This document shows, piece by piece, positions 10,174 through 19,516 of a DNA stretch of 29,011 nt. A model generated the notes under the pieces. That model made no database searches. It was not told the origin of the DNA and saw nothing but the letters and a program-made list of their open reading frames with translations. Each line of letters begins with the position of its first letter. Position 1 is the stretch's first letter. The stretch lies in assembly GCF_025602895.1 (NCBI RefSeq), contig NW_026516504.1, positions 1-29,011 on the forward strand. The letters are read 5' to 3'. The DNA comes from Polychytrium aggregatum. Taxonomy: Eukaryota > Chytridiomycota > Chytridiomycetes > Polychytriales. The position numbers and the translations under genes are program-made.

Positions 10174-10397
10174 TCAGCCATCCGTGGCTCGTTGGGAGCC
10201 TGGGGAAGTTGGGCGAGGAAGTTGCCCAGCGCGGCGTGCTGCTGGGCATTGGGAACTTGGGCTTGCTGGAGGGCAGCGTATACGTGCTGCAACTGACCGA
10301 ACTGCTCGTGCAGTTGCTGATAGGCAGCGAACAGTTGGTTGGCATCGGGGGGAGGAGGAGCTTCAGCCTCCATCGGCGGGACGTCGGGATTGTACAT
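10169..10397 (-). CDS. gag: B1 Gag, N-terminal part
   Basis: The start is the ATG at 10397-10395 (MYNPDVPPMEAEAPPPP). A Gln/Ala-rich helix-prone segment (QLFAAYQQLHEQFGQLQHVY) follows, up to ADP at the A3 junction. The 5' leader is only 19 bases to the left edge of C1 and continues at 28018-28099 beyond C1. The frame matches the C-terminal part at 8790-9378. Confidence 0.82.
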
Positions 10398-10416
10398 GGT
10401 TAACAGAGAGACAGGG

Positions 10417-10725
10417 TGTAACGTCCACTACTGGGACGTTGGGGCAAGACGGGGAGGGAGGGGGTACAAGACAAGACAGGACGGGGCAGAACAGGGCGGT
10501 GCTAGGCTACTCTAGCGGACGGGTGAGCTCGGGGAGCACTTACGTTTATTCACGATAAAACCGAACTCCAGACAAACGGGGGGAACGGGGGCAACCCGCA
10601 GGTATACCCTGCGGTGGCCTGCCTGCGGTGCGTGAAAACGCAAAGCGCAGCACAGGTCACGACCCACTGCGCCGCGCAGTACGCGCAGTACGCGCAGCAC
10701 AGCGTCGGAGATACCATCTCCTACA
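10417..10725 (-). repeat. C1 3' LTR (family C, 309 bp)
   Basis: Termini are TGTA and TACA. The same sequence, split by D1, forms the 5' LTR at 21985-22030 plus 27750-28017, also 309 bp once the duplicated GAGGG is counted once. Visible structure: terminal hairpin AACGTCC/GGACGTT at 10420-10440, palindromic CCGCAGG-TATAC-CCTGCGG at 10596-10614 around a TATA-like core, sense-strand AATAAA at 10550-10545, and a short tandem of TACGCGCAG near 10680-10697. Confidence 0.9.
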
Positions 10726-10735
10726 CTCCCACACT
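10726..10735 (-). other. C1 polypurine tract
   Basis: On the - strand AGTGTGGGAG runs directly into the LTR start TGTAGG, next to the pol stop codon (10737-10735). It is short and interrupted by T, so it is a weaker tract than in the other families. Confidence 0.5.
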
Positions 10736-13111
10736 TAAGAAGGCTTCCTGCGAGGAGCCCTGCGTGTGCTCTTTATTTGGGGCTCCTCGAGGTGTTTACC
10801 GTATTTACTCAGCTCCTCGGGTGCATGGGACAAGTCCTCCAGTGTTTGCCATGTGTTGCCCGAGTGTGGGTAACCAACCCACTTGACATAAAACCGAAGT
10901 GACCCATCAGCCACTTTCTTGTGCCTCACGATCCTTTCGACTTCATATTCTTGAGTATAGTATTGTCCGAGGTCGTCTTCCAGTGGTGCGTCGTCCGGGA
11001 CACCTTCGTCGGCGTCGGGGAACTGTGCTGGACTGCGGGTCGTGTGGCGACGCAGCTTGGACACATGGAAGACAGGATGGAGCTTGCTTCCAGGTGGCAA
11101 GTCCAACAGGTAGTTGAGGGGACTGGGTCGGGCCGCTATCTTGAACGGTCCTCGGTACTTGGGCAACAACTTCTTTGACTGGGCTTCGGGGACCTTGATG
11201 TTGTCGGCGTCCAGGTAGACAAGGTCTCCAACTTCAAAGGAGACATCCTGGTGTCGGCGGTCGTAGTACTTCGCCATCACTTGTTGCGCATCCGTGAGCG
11301 CGTCGGCGATCATCTTGTGTCGGACTTGATGATCTTTGACAAAGGCACTTGGTTTGGGAGGCAATCCAGCCGTGGACTCGGTCAGTGTCAAGGAGGTGGG
11401 AACATCAGGCTGGAATCCGTAGAGCGCCTCAAAGGGGCTCAAGCCAGTTGTGCTCGACTTGGCGGTGTTGTATGCAAACTCTGCATGACTCAGCTGTATG
11501 TCCCAGTCGTCTTGGCTGGTCGAGGCGTATGTCCTCAGGTATTGCTCGAGGGTGCGGATCGTCCGCTCGGACTGTCCATCCGTTTGTTGGTGGTGCGAGG
11601 TTGACATGTTCAGCTTGGTGCCGAGATGGTCGAACAGACTTGTCCAAAACAAGGAGGTGAATCGGGGGTCTCGATCACTGACGATGGACTTTGGGAGGCC
11701 GTGGTGCTTGAACACATGCTTGAAGAACAGCAGTGCAAGGTCAGGCGCGGAGCATGTCGTCTGGCACGGCACAAAGTGTGCCATCTTGCTGAACCTGTCG
11801 ACAAAGACAGCGATTGCATCGTGGTCCAACTTGGTCGTCGGTAGATGCGTGATGAGATCCATGGACATGCTGGTCCAGGGGCGGTCGGGAACAGGCAGGG
11901 GTTGCAGCAATCCTTGCTCTCGGGTCGTGCGTGACTTGACCATCTTGCAGGTATGGCAGGACTCGATGTACTTCTCGACGGTGCGCTTCATTCCAGGCCA
12001 GTATGCGACTTTGGCCAGTCGGTCGTATGTCTTCTCGACTCCAAAGTGTCCAGCGAGGGGCGAGTCGTGGACCTCTTGGAGCAACTTGGTCTTCAACGAC
12101 GGAATGTCCGGCACACAGACACGGCTGTCCTTCTTCAGGAGGAGCAGGCCATCACGCACTGTGTACTCGGATGATTCGTCGTCCTTGGGGAGCTTAGACA
12201 CCTTTCGGAACAGTTCTCCGAACTGTTTGTCGTTGGCGATGTTGTCTCGGACAACATCCAGCATCGTGTTGTCGACACTGACAGTCGACTCGTACAGTGA
12301 CGCCAATTGGTAGTCGGGGCGTCGGGACAGTGCGTCAGGCACCACATTGAGTTTGCCTTTCTGGTATACAACCTCGTAGTTGTACTCGGCGAGGAACTCC
12401 ATCCATCGCGCTTGGCGTCGGCTCAGGTTCTTCTTGGTGTCGAGGTAACGCAGTGACTGGTGGTCCGTCACAATCTTGAAGGGCTTGGCGGTACCGTGGA
12501 GGTACACTCGGAACTTCTGCAGCGCGTAGATGATCGCAAGCTGCTCCTTCTCGTGCACGGGATAGTTGATCTCGTGTTGGGACAGTTTGCGCGACTCGAA
12601 GGCAACGGGCCTTCCCTCCTGCATCAAAACAGCTCCCACCGCAAAGTCGGAGGCGTCGGTGTGCACGGAGACATCCGTGTTCGGGTCGAACACAGCGAGG
12701 ACAGGAGCGTTCGTCAAGGCGTGCTTGAGGGTCTCGAACGCTTGGCGTTGTGGGTGGTCCCACACGAAGGGGCACTCTTTGCGGAGTAGGTCTGTGAGTG
12801 GACCGGCAGTGCGCGCCAGATCGGGGATGAATCGGCGGTAGTAGTTGACGAGACCGAGAAACGACTGCACGTCAGAGACGCATGCGAGCGGCGGCCACTC
12901 GACCACAGACTTGACCTTGGCGGGGTCGACTTCGATTCCTCTTCCTGAGACAACGTGTCCCAGGAACGGGACTTGATTCTTGAAGAACTCACACTTGGAC
13001 AGTTTGGCATACAACTTGTGCTCGCGTAGCTTGGCCAGCACGCGGGCGACATGACCTTCATGGGTCGCTTCATCCTTGCTGTACACAAGGATATCATCCA
13101 GGTACACGATG
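10735..13111 (-). CDS. pol: C1 Pol, C-terminal part: RT end, RNase H, integrase, chromodomain
   Basis: It begins with the catalytic RT motif YLDDILVYSK immediately after the A4 insertion. RNase H motifs are HTDASDFAVGAVL, HEKEQLAI, VTDHQSLRYL and VPDALSRR. Integrase has HDSPLAGHFG to SCHTCKMVK (zinc domain), then Asp in SMDLITHLP, Asp in SIVSDRDPRF and Glu in DGQSERTIR. A GPF module (YRGPFKIAARPSPLNYLL) and a chromodomain (YEVERIVRHKK, FYVKWVGY, NTWQ) follow. The N-terminal part is at 19517-21056. Leaving out A4 and one CGATG copy, the joined pol is 1303 codons plus stop with no frameshift, so A4 is the only lesion seen. Confidence 0.92.
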
Positions 13112-13902
13112 TGTTAGAGTCCGAAGGGGACTCAACGGCAAAAGAAGAAGTGAGCTCGAAGTGAGCTCAGGGAAGGCAAGGGTAAAGTCCGAAGTGGACT
13201 CGGAGAGGGAGCGAGGGAAGCAAAGATCCGTTCAAGATAAGACTTGTCTCGAAATGAGACGTGAGGAACACTCAGAGAATAAAGTAGAAGGCACTTTATT
13301 TAGTCCTATTTTGAACGCTGAGGTTCGACTACACATCGCGGGGGTCAGGCTATTTATAGACAAGTCCGGACTTGGCAGCGAAGGGCGGCCAAGGGAGGGA
13401 AAAGTGGGCGATCGAGCAGGGCGAAGGGGGCGATGCACGAACGAGGGCCGAGAAGGACCACCGAGACAGGCAGAGAACCAAAGCGAGGGAGGCGCAAGCA
13501 AAAGCGAAGCACCTGGCAGGAGAAACGTGCAAAGGCGAAGCAATGTGACTCAACGTCCAAGAAGCGGATTGGTCAAGTATAAGGTTGGGGCAAATGCATG
13601 CGAGATGAACAAGAGATCGGGGCGGTCAGGCAGGTCATGAGTCACCGGTGGTGGGACACATGACCGGCAGCCGAATTGCAACCAATCGCAGCAAGGCGCG
13701 TGCACAAACAAACCGGCGCGTGCGAAGAAGACAAAGGAAGCGGAGCAGCGCGGGGAAACGGAAGTGCGGAAGGAGCGGAAATGGCAGGCAAAAGGCGGAA
13801 AATTGGAGGGGAACTGCAAAGCTACACACAAACAAACAGAAAGGCAAAAGAACAGCCAAGTGTGCAGTCAAAGTGGAGAACAAGCAGAAGCTATCCCTAA
13901 CA
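13112..13902 (-). repeat. A4 3' LTR (791 bp)
   Basis: TGTTAG to CTAACA, nearly identical to the 5' LTR at 18725-19516. Sense is leftward, with poly(A) signal and U5 hairpins as in the A1 LTR. Confidence 0.94.
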
Positions 13903-13916
13903 TCATCCCCTTCCTT
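13903..13916 (-). other. A4 polypurine tract
   Basis: On the - strand AAGGAAGGGGATGA lies between the pol stop (TAA, 13917-13915) and the 3' LTR start. It is the likely plus-strand primer site. Confidence 0.75.
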
Positions 13917-16900
13917 AGCGACGAACTCCGGGCGTCGCCTTCGGCTTTGAGGGATAGCGAAGGTGGAAGTCAGCAACAAGATCAGTGGCGTGGGAAACAT
14001 TGGCAGCGGGCTCCCAAGACCGGTCAGTCTCGGAATAGCCCTTCCACTGAACCAAGTACTGTAAGCGACCACGGAAGAGCCGAGAATCGAGAACAGTCTC
14101 GACCTCAAACTCTTCCTGGGAGTCAACAAGAATGGGTGGAGGTTCGGGTTGGGTGAACTCGGGAACAATGTCCTTCGTTCGGGGTTCAAGGAGGGATACA
14201 TGAAAGACGGGGTGGACTTTGAGTGTGGAAGGGAGTTTAAGTTCAAAGGCAACGGGGTTGATGCGGCGAAGAACTTTAAAGGGGCCAAGCTTTTTCTGAT
14301 CAAGCTTGTTGGAGGGACGAAGGGTGCGGATGTGGCGACGATCAAGAAAAACGAGGTCGCCAACGGAGATGTCGGGAGTGGGGAGACGGGATTTGTTGGC
14401 CTGCAAAGTGTAGGACTCTTGGGCAACCCGGAGGTTGGCCTTGAGATCCTCGAGAACGGTCTGAAGTCGGTCGACACGTTCTTCGGCAGAGGGCACAACA
14501 GAAGGATCACGGATGATGGAGGGATCAAAAATGGGGTGATGGCCATGGACTGCAAAGAAGGGAGTCATGCCAGTGGAGGTGTTTTCCGAGTTGTTGTAAG
14601 TGAACTCGGCAAGGGGAAGGTGAAGGGTCCAGTCGTCTTGCAGGTAATTGCAATGGATACGCAAATACTGCTCGATGACCTGGTTGAGAACCTCGGTCGA
14701 ACCGTCGGTCTCGGGGTGGAAGGCAGAAGAAAGGGAAATCTTCGTCTTCAGAAGCTCATTGAAGCGCCTCCAGAAGGCCGAAGTAAACTGAGTTCCTCGG
14801 TCCGAAACAATAGACCGGGGACAACCATGCAAGCGGAAGATGTGGGAGAGGAAGAGTTCGGCGGTTTGCTCGCCTGTAACCGTCTTCGTGGTGGGCACAA
14901 AGTGTGCTTGTTTGGACAGGCGGTCCTTAACCACGAAGATGGAGTCAAAGCCGTTCGAAGGTGGGAGATCCGTGATGAAGTCCATCGACAGGTCCCACCA
15001 ACGTTCGGAAGGAACGGGGAGAGGGTGAAGTAAACCATAAGGGGAGTGACGGGACGGCTTGGCTCGCTGGCACGCTTCACAATTAGCAATGAAGCGACGC
15101 ACAGACTTACGAAGCCGGGGCCAGTGAAAGTCCCGGGAGATGAGCTCAACGGTCTTGGCAAGACCAAAGTGACCAGCGGCAGCGGAGCAGTGACGTTGCT
15201 CAAACACTTTGAGCTGGAGCTCGGGGGAAGGGACAACGATCAGGTCTTTAAAGTAAAGGAGACCGTCACGGAAGGAGTAATCGCCATCAAGACGTTTGGC
15301 GTTGAAGTCAGAAAGAAGGGAACAAGAAAGGGTGGCAGCTCGAATCTCGGAAAGAAAATCGGGGTTCGAGCCGATAACGGTGATGCTGTCGAGAGAAATA
15401 GACTCGAACAGCTGAAGGAAGTTGGTGGAGTGGAGGGAGTCACCAGGCTTTATCTCAAAGTCAGAACGGCGACTGAGAGCATCGGCTTTGGTGTTGAGGC
15501 GACCAGGGCGGTGGTAAATGCGAAAAGCAAAATCAGAAAGGAATTGGGCCCACCGGAACTGGCGGCGAGAAAGTTGGGAAGCGGAAGTGAACCGGGTGAG
15601 GTTCTGGTGATCAGAGAAAACAAGAGTGGGATGATCGGGGTCGGCAGCCATCAAGTAATGACGCCAGGCAGTAAAGGAATCGACAATAGCAAGGAGCTCT
15701 TTGTCGTGGGTGTCATAATTCACCTCGGCGGGACGGAATTGCCGAGAGTGAAAAGCAACGGGGTGAAGAGCGCCGTCAGGGTCAAACTGGGAAAGGACGG
15801 CACCCAGAGCAAAGTCAGAAGCATCGGGCTCGATGACAGCGGGTTTGGAGAAATCAAAGTAACGAAGAATAGGTGCGGAAGTGAATGAACGTTTAAGAGA
15901 ATCAAAAGCCTCTTGGGCCTCGGGAGACCAAGAGAAGGTGGAGGATTTGGTGGTGAGTGAAGTCAAAGGACGAGCAAGTGCGGAAAAGTCCTTGACGAAG
16001 CGGCGGTAAAAGTTTGCGAAACCAATAAAAACTTGGATGTCGCGAGCAGAAGAGGGAACAGGCCAAAGGGAAACGGCCTCGACCTTGGCAGGGTCCATTT
16101 TAATGCCATCGGCAGAAATGATCATGCCGAGAAAGTCAACTTCAGAAAGGTCAAAAGAACACTTGGCCGGATTGACCTTAAGAGAGTGTTCACGAAGGCG
16201 AGAAAGAACAAGCTTAACATGCTCCTCATGCTCCAGGGGATCTTTTGAGAAGATCAGGATGTCGTCAAGATAAATGACAACACAGACACCAAGGAGGTCC
16301 GAGAAGATGTCGTTCATAAAAAACTGAAAAGCAGCGGGGGCATTCGAAAGACCAAAGGGGATAACATTGTACTCGTAAGAGCCAGATTTGCAAACAAAAG
16401 CAGTCTTCCACTCATCGCCCTTCTTGACACGAACCAAGTGGTAAGCATCAGGAAGGTCAAGGTGTGAGAAGACGCGGGCAGAAGAAAGTTTATCCAGAAG
16501 ATCCTGGAAGAGGGGAAGAGGGTAGCGGTTCTTCTTCGTGATGGCATTGAGGCCCCGGTAGTCGACGCAAAGGCGAAGACCACCATTGGGCTTCTTCACG
16601 AAGAAGCAGGGAGCACCAACGGGAGAAGAGGATTTGGAGATCCAACCACGTGCGAGGGCGTTGGTCAGATACTCCGAAAGAGCAGATTCCTCGGCCGGGG
16701 ACAAAGGATAGACTTTCCCCGGCTTTGGCAAACGAGGTTCCTTTCCATCCTCGGTCCGTACAAACTCAATAGACAAGTCATACGGACGGTGAGGAGGCAA
16801 GGAAGAAGGAGGGTCAGACTTGAGGCTGAAAACGTCGCCAAACTCATTGTATTTGAGCGGGACACCTCGAGAGTCAACAGGGGTGCCAGACTCGGCATAC

Positions 16901-17730
16901 ACCTTCGTCGTGAGCACGGACCTTATCGACACCGTAGGATACGTCTCCGGCGAAGGAGGACGGATATCCATTTGGGCAGCGAAAATGTCGAGCTTGTCTT
17001 CCCGTGCAAGACGGAGAAGACTCGCCGCATTAACGAGCTCAATGTCGGGCGAAGATAAAGCCGTTGGCTCTTCAGAAAGCGAAGCAGAGTCAAGGCGGGA
17101 AGAAAGGGAAGGCGAAGTGCCAAAGGAGGGAACCGGTGTAAGGGAAGGACCGGAGGGAGGAGTCAAAGGCGAAGTGCCCGAAGGGGGAGGCGAATAGCCG
17201 GAAGGGGACGAAGTGTCCAAGGAGGAAGCAGAGACATCCGCGAGGATGTGTCCATCAGCAAGGCAAGAGGGATCGGAGAACGAAAGGGAGAGGGACTTCC
17301 AATTGACAACTGGATTATGCAAGCGCATCCAGGGAAGACCAAGAGTGATGGGAGTGGTGGAGAGTCGAGTCACAAGAAAAGAAATCGACTCGGTGTGGGA
17401 ACCAATGGTCAACGTCACAGGAACGGTTTGGAAACGAATGAAACCGGCCGAAGAACCATCAGCAAGGGAAACGGAGTAGGGAGTAGAAAGAGGGATAAGA
17501 GAGAGTTTATGGAGATCCGCAAAGGCAGGATCAATGAGGGCAAGAGCGGTGCATCCATCATCAATAAAGACAGAAAGGGAGATGGAGACCGGGCCAGAAA
17601 GACTCATGACGACAAGGGTGGCCGGAAGAAGAAGCTTATCGTCCGATAATGACGAGTCAGAGGGGGAAGATGTTCGTATCGCCGAACAGACCACCTCGCT
17701 TACTTGCGAGGTGCTGCTCGGCTGTGGGCA
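13915..17730 (-). CDS. pol: A4 Pol: protease-RT-RNase H-integrase-chromodomain, 1271 codons, intact
   Basis: The frame is -1 to gag and open from 17823; it has no ATG at its start and is probably entered at the shift site 17736-17730. Protease near 17562 has FIDDGCTALALID (DDG instead of DSG/DTG) and ITLGLPWMRLHNPVVNW. RT has FVKKPNGGLRLCVDYRGLN and [11 protein letters not shown] near 16270-16250. RNase H has EPDASDFALGAVL, HDKELLAIV, FSDHQNL and KADALSRR. Integrase has a zinc domain near 15220-15060, then Asp in SMDFITDLPP, Asp in SIVSDRGTQF and Glu in DGSTEVLNQ. GPF (KLGPFKVLRRINPVAFELK) and a chromodomain (EFEVETVLDSR, LVQWKGY, SWEP) end the protein. No stop or frameshift interrupts it. 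A chromodomain usually guides integration toward H3K9-methylated chromatin. Confidence 0.95.
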   Translation of the reverse strand, partial: CPQPSSTSQVSEVVCSAIRTSSPSDSSLSDDKLLLPATLVVMSLSGPVSISLSVFIDDGCTALALIDPAFADLHKLSLIPLSTPYSVSLADGSSAGFIRFQTVPVTLTIGSHTESISFLVTRLSTTPITLGLPWMRLHNPVVNWKSLSLSFSDPSCLADGHILADVSASSLDTSSPSGYSPPPSGTSPLTPPSGPSLTPVPSFGTSPSLSSRLDSASLSEEPTALSSPDIELVNAASLLRLAREDKLDIFAAQMDIRPPSPETYPTVSIRSVLTTKVYAESGTPVDSRGVPLKYNEFGDVFSLKSDPPSSLPPHRPYDLSIEFVRTEDGKEPRLPKPGKVYPLSPAEESALSEYLTNALARGWISKSSSPVGAPCFFVKKPNGGLRLCVDYRGLNAITKKNRYPLPLFQDLLDKLSSARVFSHLDLPDAYHLVRVKKGDEWKTAFVCKSGSYEYNVIPFGLSNAPAAFQFFMNDIFSDLLGVCVVIYLDDILIFSKDPLEHEEHVKLVLSRLREHSLKVNPAKCSFDLSEVDFLGMIISADGIKMDPAKVEAVSLWPVPSSARDIQVFIGFANFYRRFVKDFSALARPLTSLTTKSSTFSWSPEAQEAFDSLKRSFTSAPILRYFDFSKPAVIEPDASDFALGAVLSQFDPDGALHPVAFHSRQFRPAEVNYDTHDKELLAIVDSFTAWRHYLMAADPDHPTLVFSDHQNLTRFTSASQLSRRQFRWAQFLSDFAFRIYHRPGRLNTKADALSRRSDFEIKPGDSLHSTNFLQLFESISLDSITVIGSNPDFLSEIRAATLSCSLLSDFNAKRLDGDYSFRDGLLYFKDLIVVPSPELQLKVFEQRHCSAAAGHFGLAKTVELISRDFHWPRLRKSVRRFIANCEACQRAKPSRHSPYGLLHPLPVPSERWWDLSMDFITDLPPSNGFDSIFVVKDRLSKQAHFVPTTKTVTGEQTAELFLSHIFRLHGCPRSIVSDRGTQFTSAFWRRFNELLKTKISLSSAFHPETDGSTEVLNQVIEQYLRIHCNYLQDDWTLHLPLAEFTYNNSENTSTGMTPFFAVHGHHPIFDPSIIRDPSVVPSAEERVDRLQTVLEDLKANLRVAQESYTLQANKSRLPTPDISVGDLVFLDRRHIRTLRPSNKLDQKKLGPFKVLRRINPVAFELKLPSTLKVHPVFHVSLLEPRTKDIVPEFTQPEPPPILVDSQEEFEVETVLDSRLFRGRLQYLVQWKGYSETDRSWEPAANVSHATDLVADFHLRYPSKPKATPGVRR

Positions 17731-17736
17731 TTTCCC
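17681..17736 (-). promoter_or_regulatory. -1 ribosomal frameshift signal of A4
   Basis: G GGA AAT (17736-17730) is in the gag frame, nine codons before the stop. A 7-base spacer leads to a stem-loop: outer GCCGA (17722-17718) with TCGGC (17685-17681), CAG with CTG, then an 8-bp perfect inner stem CACCTCGC (17713-17706) with GCGAGGTG (17699-17692). The gag stop TAA lies in the 6-base apical loop (17705-17700). Shifting yields CPQPSSTSQ, continuous with pol. Confidence 0.8.
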
Positions 17737-18653
17737 GAGTTCCGTTTGACCAGAACCGGGCACTGCTGAACATCGCGACTGCCGGGACAAGACTTTTCCC
17801 CGCAGTACAGGCAGAGACCCTGCTCACGACGTCGCTTTTTCTCGACGTCGGAGAGCTTAGCAGGGCGGACCGAGACAGAGTCAAGGTCCATGGGAGTGGG
17901 TGCAGAAGAGGAGGAAGAAGAAACATGCGCGGGAGAATGGTGGTGATGGGGAGCAGAGCGAGAAGAAGGAGGAGGAGGTTGGGAACGGGAGGAGATCTTG
18001 AGACGATGGAGGGCATCGTCGTACTCGACCGCTGCCTTGATCAACTCAGGCAGGGAAGCGGGAGCGGGGCGGAGACCGATGAGGTGGAACTTGACCTCAG
18101 ACTTCAAACCCTCCTTGAAGAAGTGCATCTTGGTGGGTTCATCAGTCTGGACGCGGGCGGCGAGCTGGACGAAGCGGGTGGCGAAGGCTTGGCAGGACTT
18201 GAGCTGGACCAAGCGCTTGAGGTCGTTCAAGGCCTTATCTTGCGAGGAGGCCGTGTCCTCACCGAAGGTCGACTTGAGGGCAACTTCAAAATCCGCGAAG
18301 GAAGCCGGGAAGCGGTTGGCCATGTAGAAGGCGGCCTCGTACCACTTGAAGGCTTCACCGCGGAGGAAGGAGGTGGCGTACAGGACCTTCTGGCGCTCGG
18401 GCGCGAAGAAGGCAGGATCGGCGAGGAAAACCAGGTGGCACTGGGCGAGGAAGGCCGTCGTTTCATCGCGGGAACCTAGGAACTCCTTGGGCTTGTTGAC
18501 CTGGTAGACCTGGCGGGGAGCGGCGGCGGGAGCTTGCAGATCTTGGATCTGACGATGGAGAGCAGCGTTCTGGGTCATGAGGGCGTTCATACGCTCCTCC
18601 ATGCGCGCCAGATACGCGTTGAGGTCTGCAGGGGGTGCAGCAGGCTCAGCCAT
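17700..18653 (-). CDS. gag: A4 Gag (317 aa)
   Basis: The start is the ATG at 18653-18651 (MAEPAAPPADLNAYLARM). The open frame continues upstream only from TTG and would overlap the primer site. Layout: N-terminal helix-prone region with QNAALHRQIQDLQ, Gag core (KEFLGSRDETTAFLAQCH, LRGEAFKWYEAAFYMANRF), a linker rich in Pro, Ser and His, and CLYCGEKSCPGSRDVQQC near the C-terminus. The Cys pattern CX2CX4CX8C departs from the CCHC knuckle. The last codons overlap the pol frame. The untranslated leader between LTR and ATG is 71 bases. Confidence 0.92.
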   Translation of the reverse strand: MAEPAAPPADLNAYLARMEERMNALMTQNAALHRQIQDLQAPAAAPRQVYQVNKPKEFLGSRDETTAFLAQCHLVFLADPAFFAPERQKVLYATSFLRGEAFKWYEAAFYMANRFPASFADFEVALKSTFGEDTASSQDKALNDLKRLVQLKSCQAFATRFVQLAARVQTDEPTKMHFFKEGLKSEVKFHLIGLRPAPASLPELIKAAVEYDDALHRLKISSRSQPPPPSSRSAPHHHHSPAHVSSSSSSAPTPMDLDSVSVRPAKLSDVEKKRRREQGLCLYCGEKSCPGSRDVQQCPVLVKRNSGNAHSRAAPRK

Positions 18654-18710
18654 CGGATCGACGAGGGAAAGAGAGGCGAAAGAAGAAGAAAGGCCGGGAA
18701 GCCAAGAGGG

Positions 18711-18722
18711 AGCGTTCAAAAT
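18711..18722 (-). other. A4 primer-binding site (self-priming type)
   Basis: ATTTTGAACGCT on the - strand, two bases inside the 5' LTR, is the exact complement of the R-start 12-mer AGCGTTCAAAAT (18933-18922, - strand). That 12-mer lies 39 bases after the TATA box at 18972-18964. No tRNA-type TGG is present. Confidence 0.78.
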
Positions 18723-18724
18723 GA

Positions 18725-19516
18725 TGTTAGAGTCCGAAGGGGACTCAACGGCAAAAGAAGAAGTGAGCTCGAAGTGAGCTCAGGGAAGGCAAGGGTAAAG
18801 TCCGAAGTGGACTCGGAGAGGGAGCGAGGGAAGCAAAGATCCGTTCAAGATAAGACTTAGTCTCGAAATGAGACGTGAGGAACACTCAGAGAATAAAGTA
18901 GAAGGCACTTTATTTAGTCCTATTTTGAACGCTGAGGTTCGACTACACATCGCGGGGGTCAGGCTATTTATAGACAAGTCCGGACTTGGCAGCGAAGGGC
19001 GGCCAAGGGAGGGAAAAGTGGGCGATCGAGCAGGGCGAAGGGGGCGATGCACGAACGAGGGCCGAGAAGGACCACCGAGACAGGCAGAGAACCAAAGCGA
19101 GGGAGGCGCAAGCAAAAGCGAAGCACCTGGCAGGAGAAACGTGCAAAGGCGAAGCAATGTGACTCAACGTCCAAGAAGCGGATTGGTCAAGTATAAGGTT
19201 GGGGCAAATGCATGCGAGATGAACAAGAGATCGGGGCGGTCAGGCAGGTCATGAGTCACCGGTGGTGGGACACATGACCGGCAGCCGAATTGCAACCAAT
19301 CGCAGCAAGGCGCGTGCACAAACAAACCGGCGCGTGCGAAGAAGACAAAGGAAGCGGAGCAGCGCGGGGAAACGGAAGTGCGGAAGGAGCGGAAATGGCA
19401 GGCAAAAGGCGGAAAATTGGAGGGGAACTGCAAAGCTACACACAAACAAACAGAAAGGCAAAAGAACAGCCAAGTGTGCAGTCAAAGTGGAGAACAAGCA
19501 GAAGCTATCCCTAACA
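18725..19516 (-). repeat. A4 5' LTR (792 bp)
   Basis: It carries the TATA box (18972-18964), probable transcription start near 18933, AATAAA and U5 hairpins, and ends at 18725 two bases from the primer site. It should drive transcription leftward through gag-pol. Confidence 0.94.

Larger units (their letters stand above)
13112..19516 (-). mobile_element. A4: complete family A chromovirus (6405 bp), with TSD CGATG
   Basis: Full structure read leftward: 5' LTR 18725-19516, self-priming site, gag, -1 shift signal, pol, polypurine tract, 3' LTR 13112-13902. CGATG flanks both ends (13107-13111 and 19517-19521). By eye the LTRs differ by a single extra base (near 13249 versus 18860), so insertion was recent. 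Both frames are open, making it a candidate for a functional copy. It sits in the C1 RT gene just upstream of the YLDD codons. Confidence 0.95.

Noticed and set aside
10417..10725. The 309-bp LTR taken as the 5' LTR of B1, whose gag starts 20 bases away
   Set aside because: It abuts the C1 pol stop and polypurine tract, has a matching copy at 21985-28017 and CAGGG on both outer flanks, so it is the 3' LTR of C1.
13232..13543. Open frames of 67-128 codons repeated in every family A LTR on both strands
   Set aside because: They are conserved only because the LTR is repeated. Frames overlap on both strands and show no protein motif.
17793..17801. GGGGAAAAG as the family A slippery site
   Set aside because: In the gag frame it reads GGG GAA AAG, which does not fit X XXY YYZ. 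The in-phase G GGA AAT at 17736-17730 does.
17649..18479. A 276-codon + strand frame opposite A4 gag (and its twin at 4141-5004 opposite A2 gag)
   Set aside because: It mirrors gag codons and occurs in both copies only because the copies are near-identical. No domain is visible.
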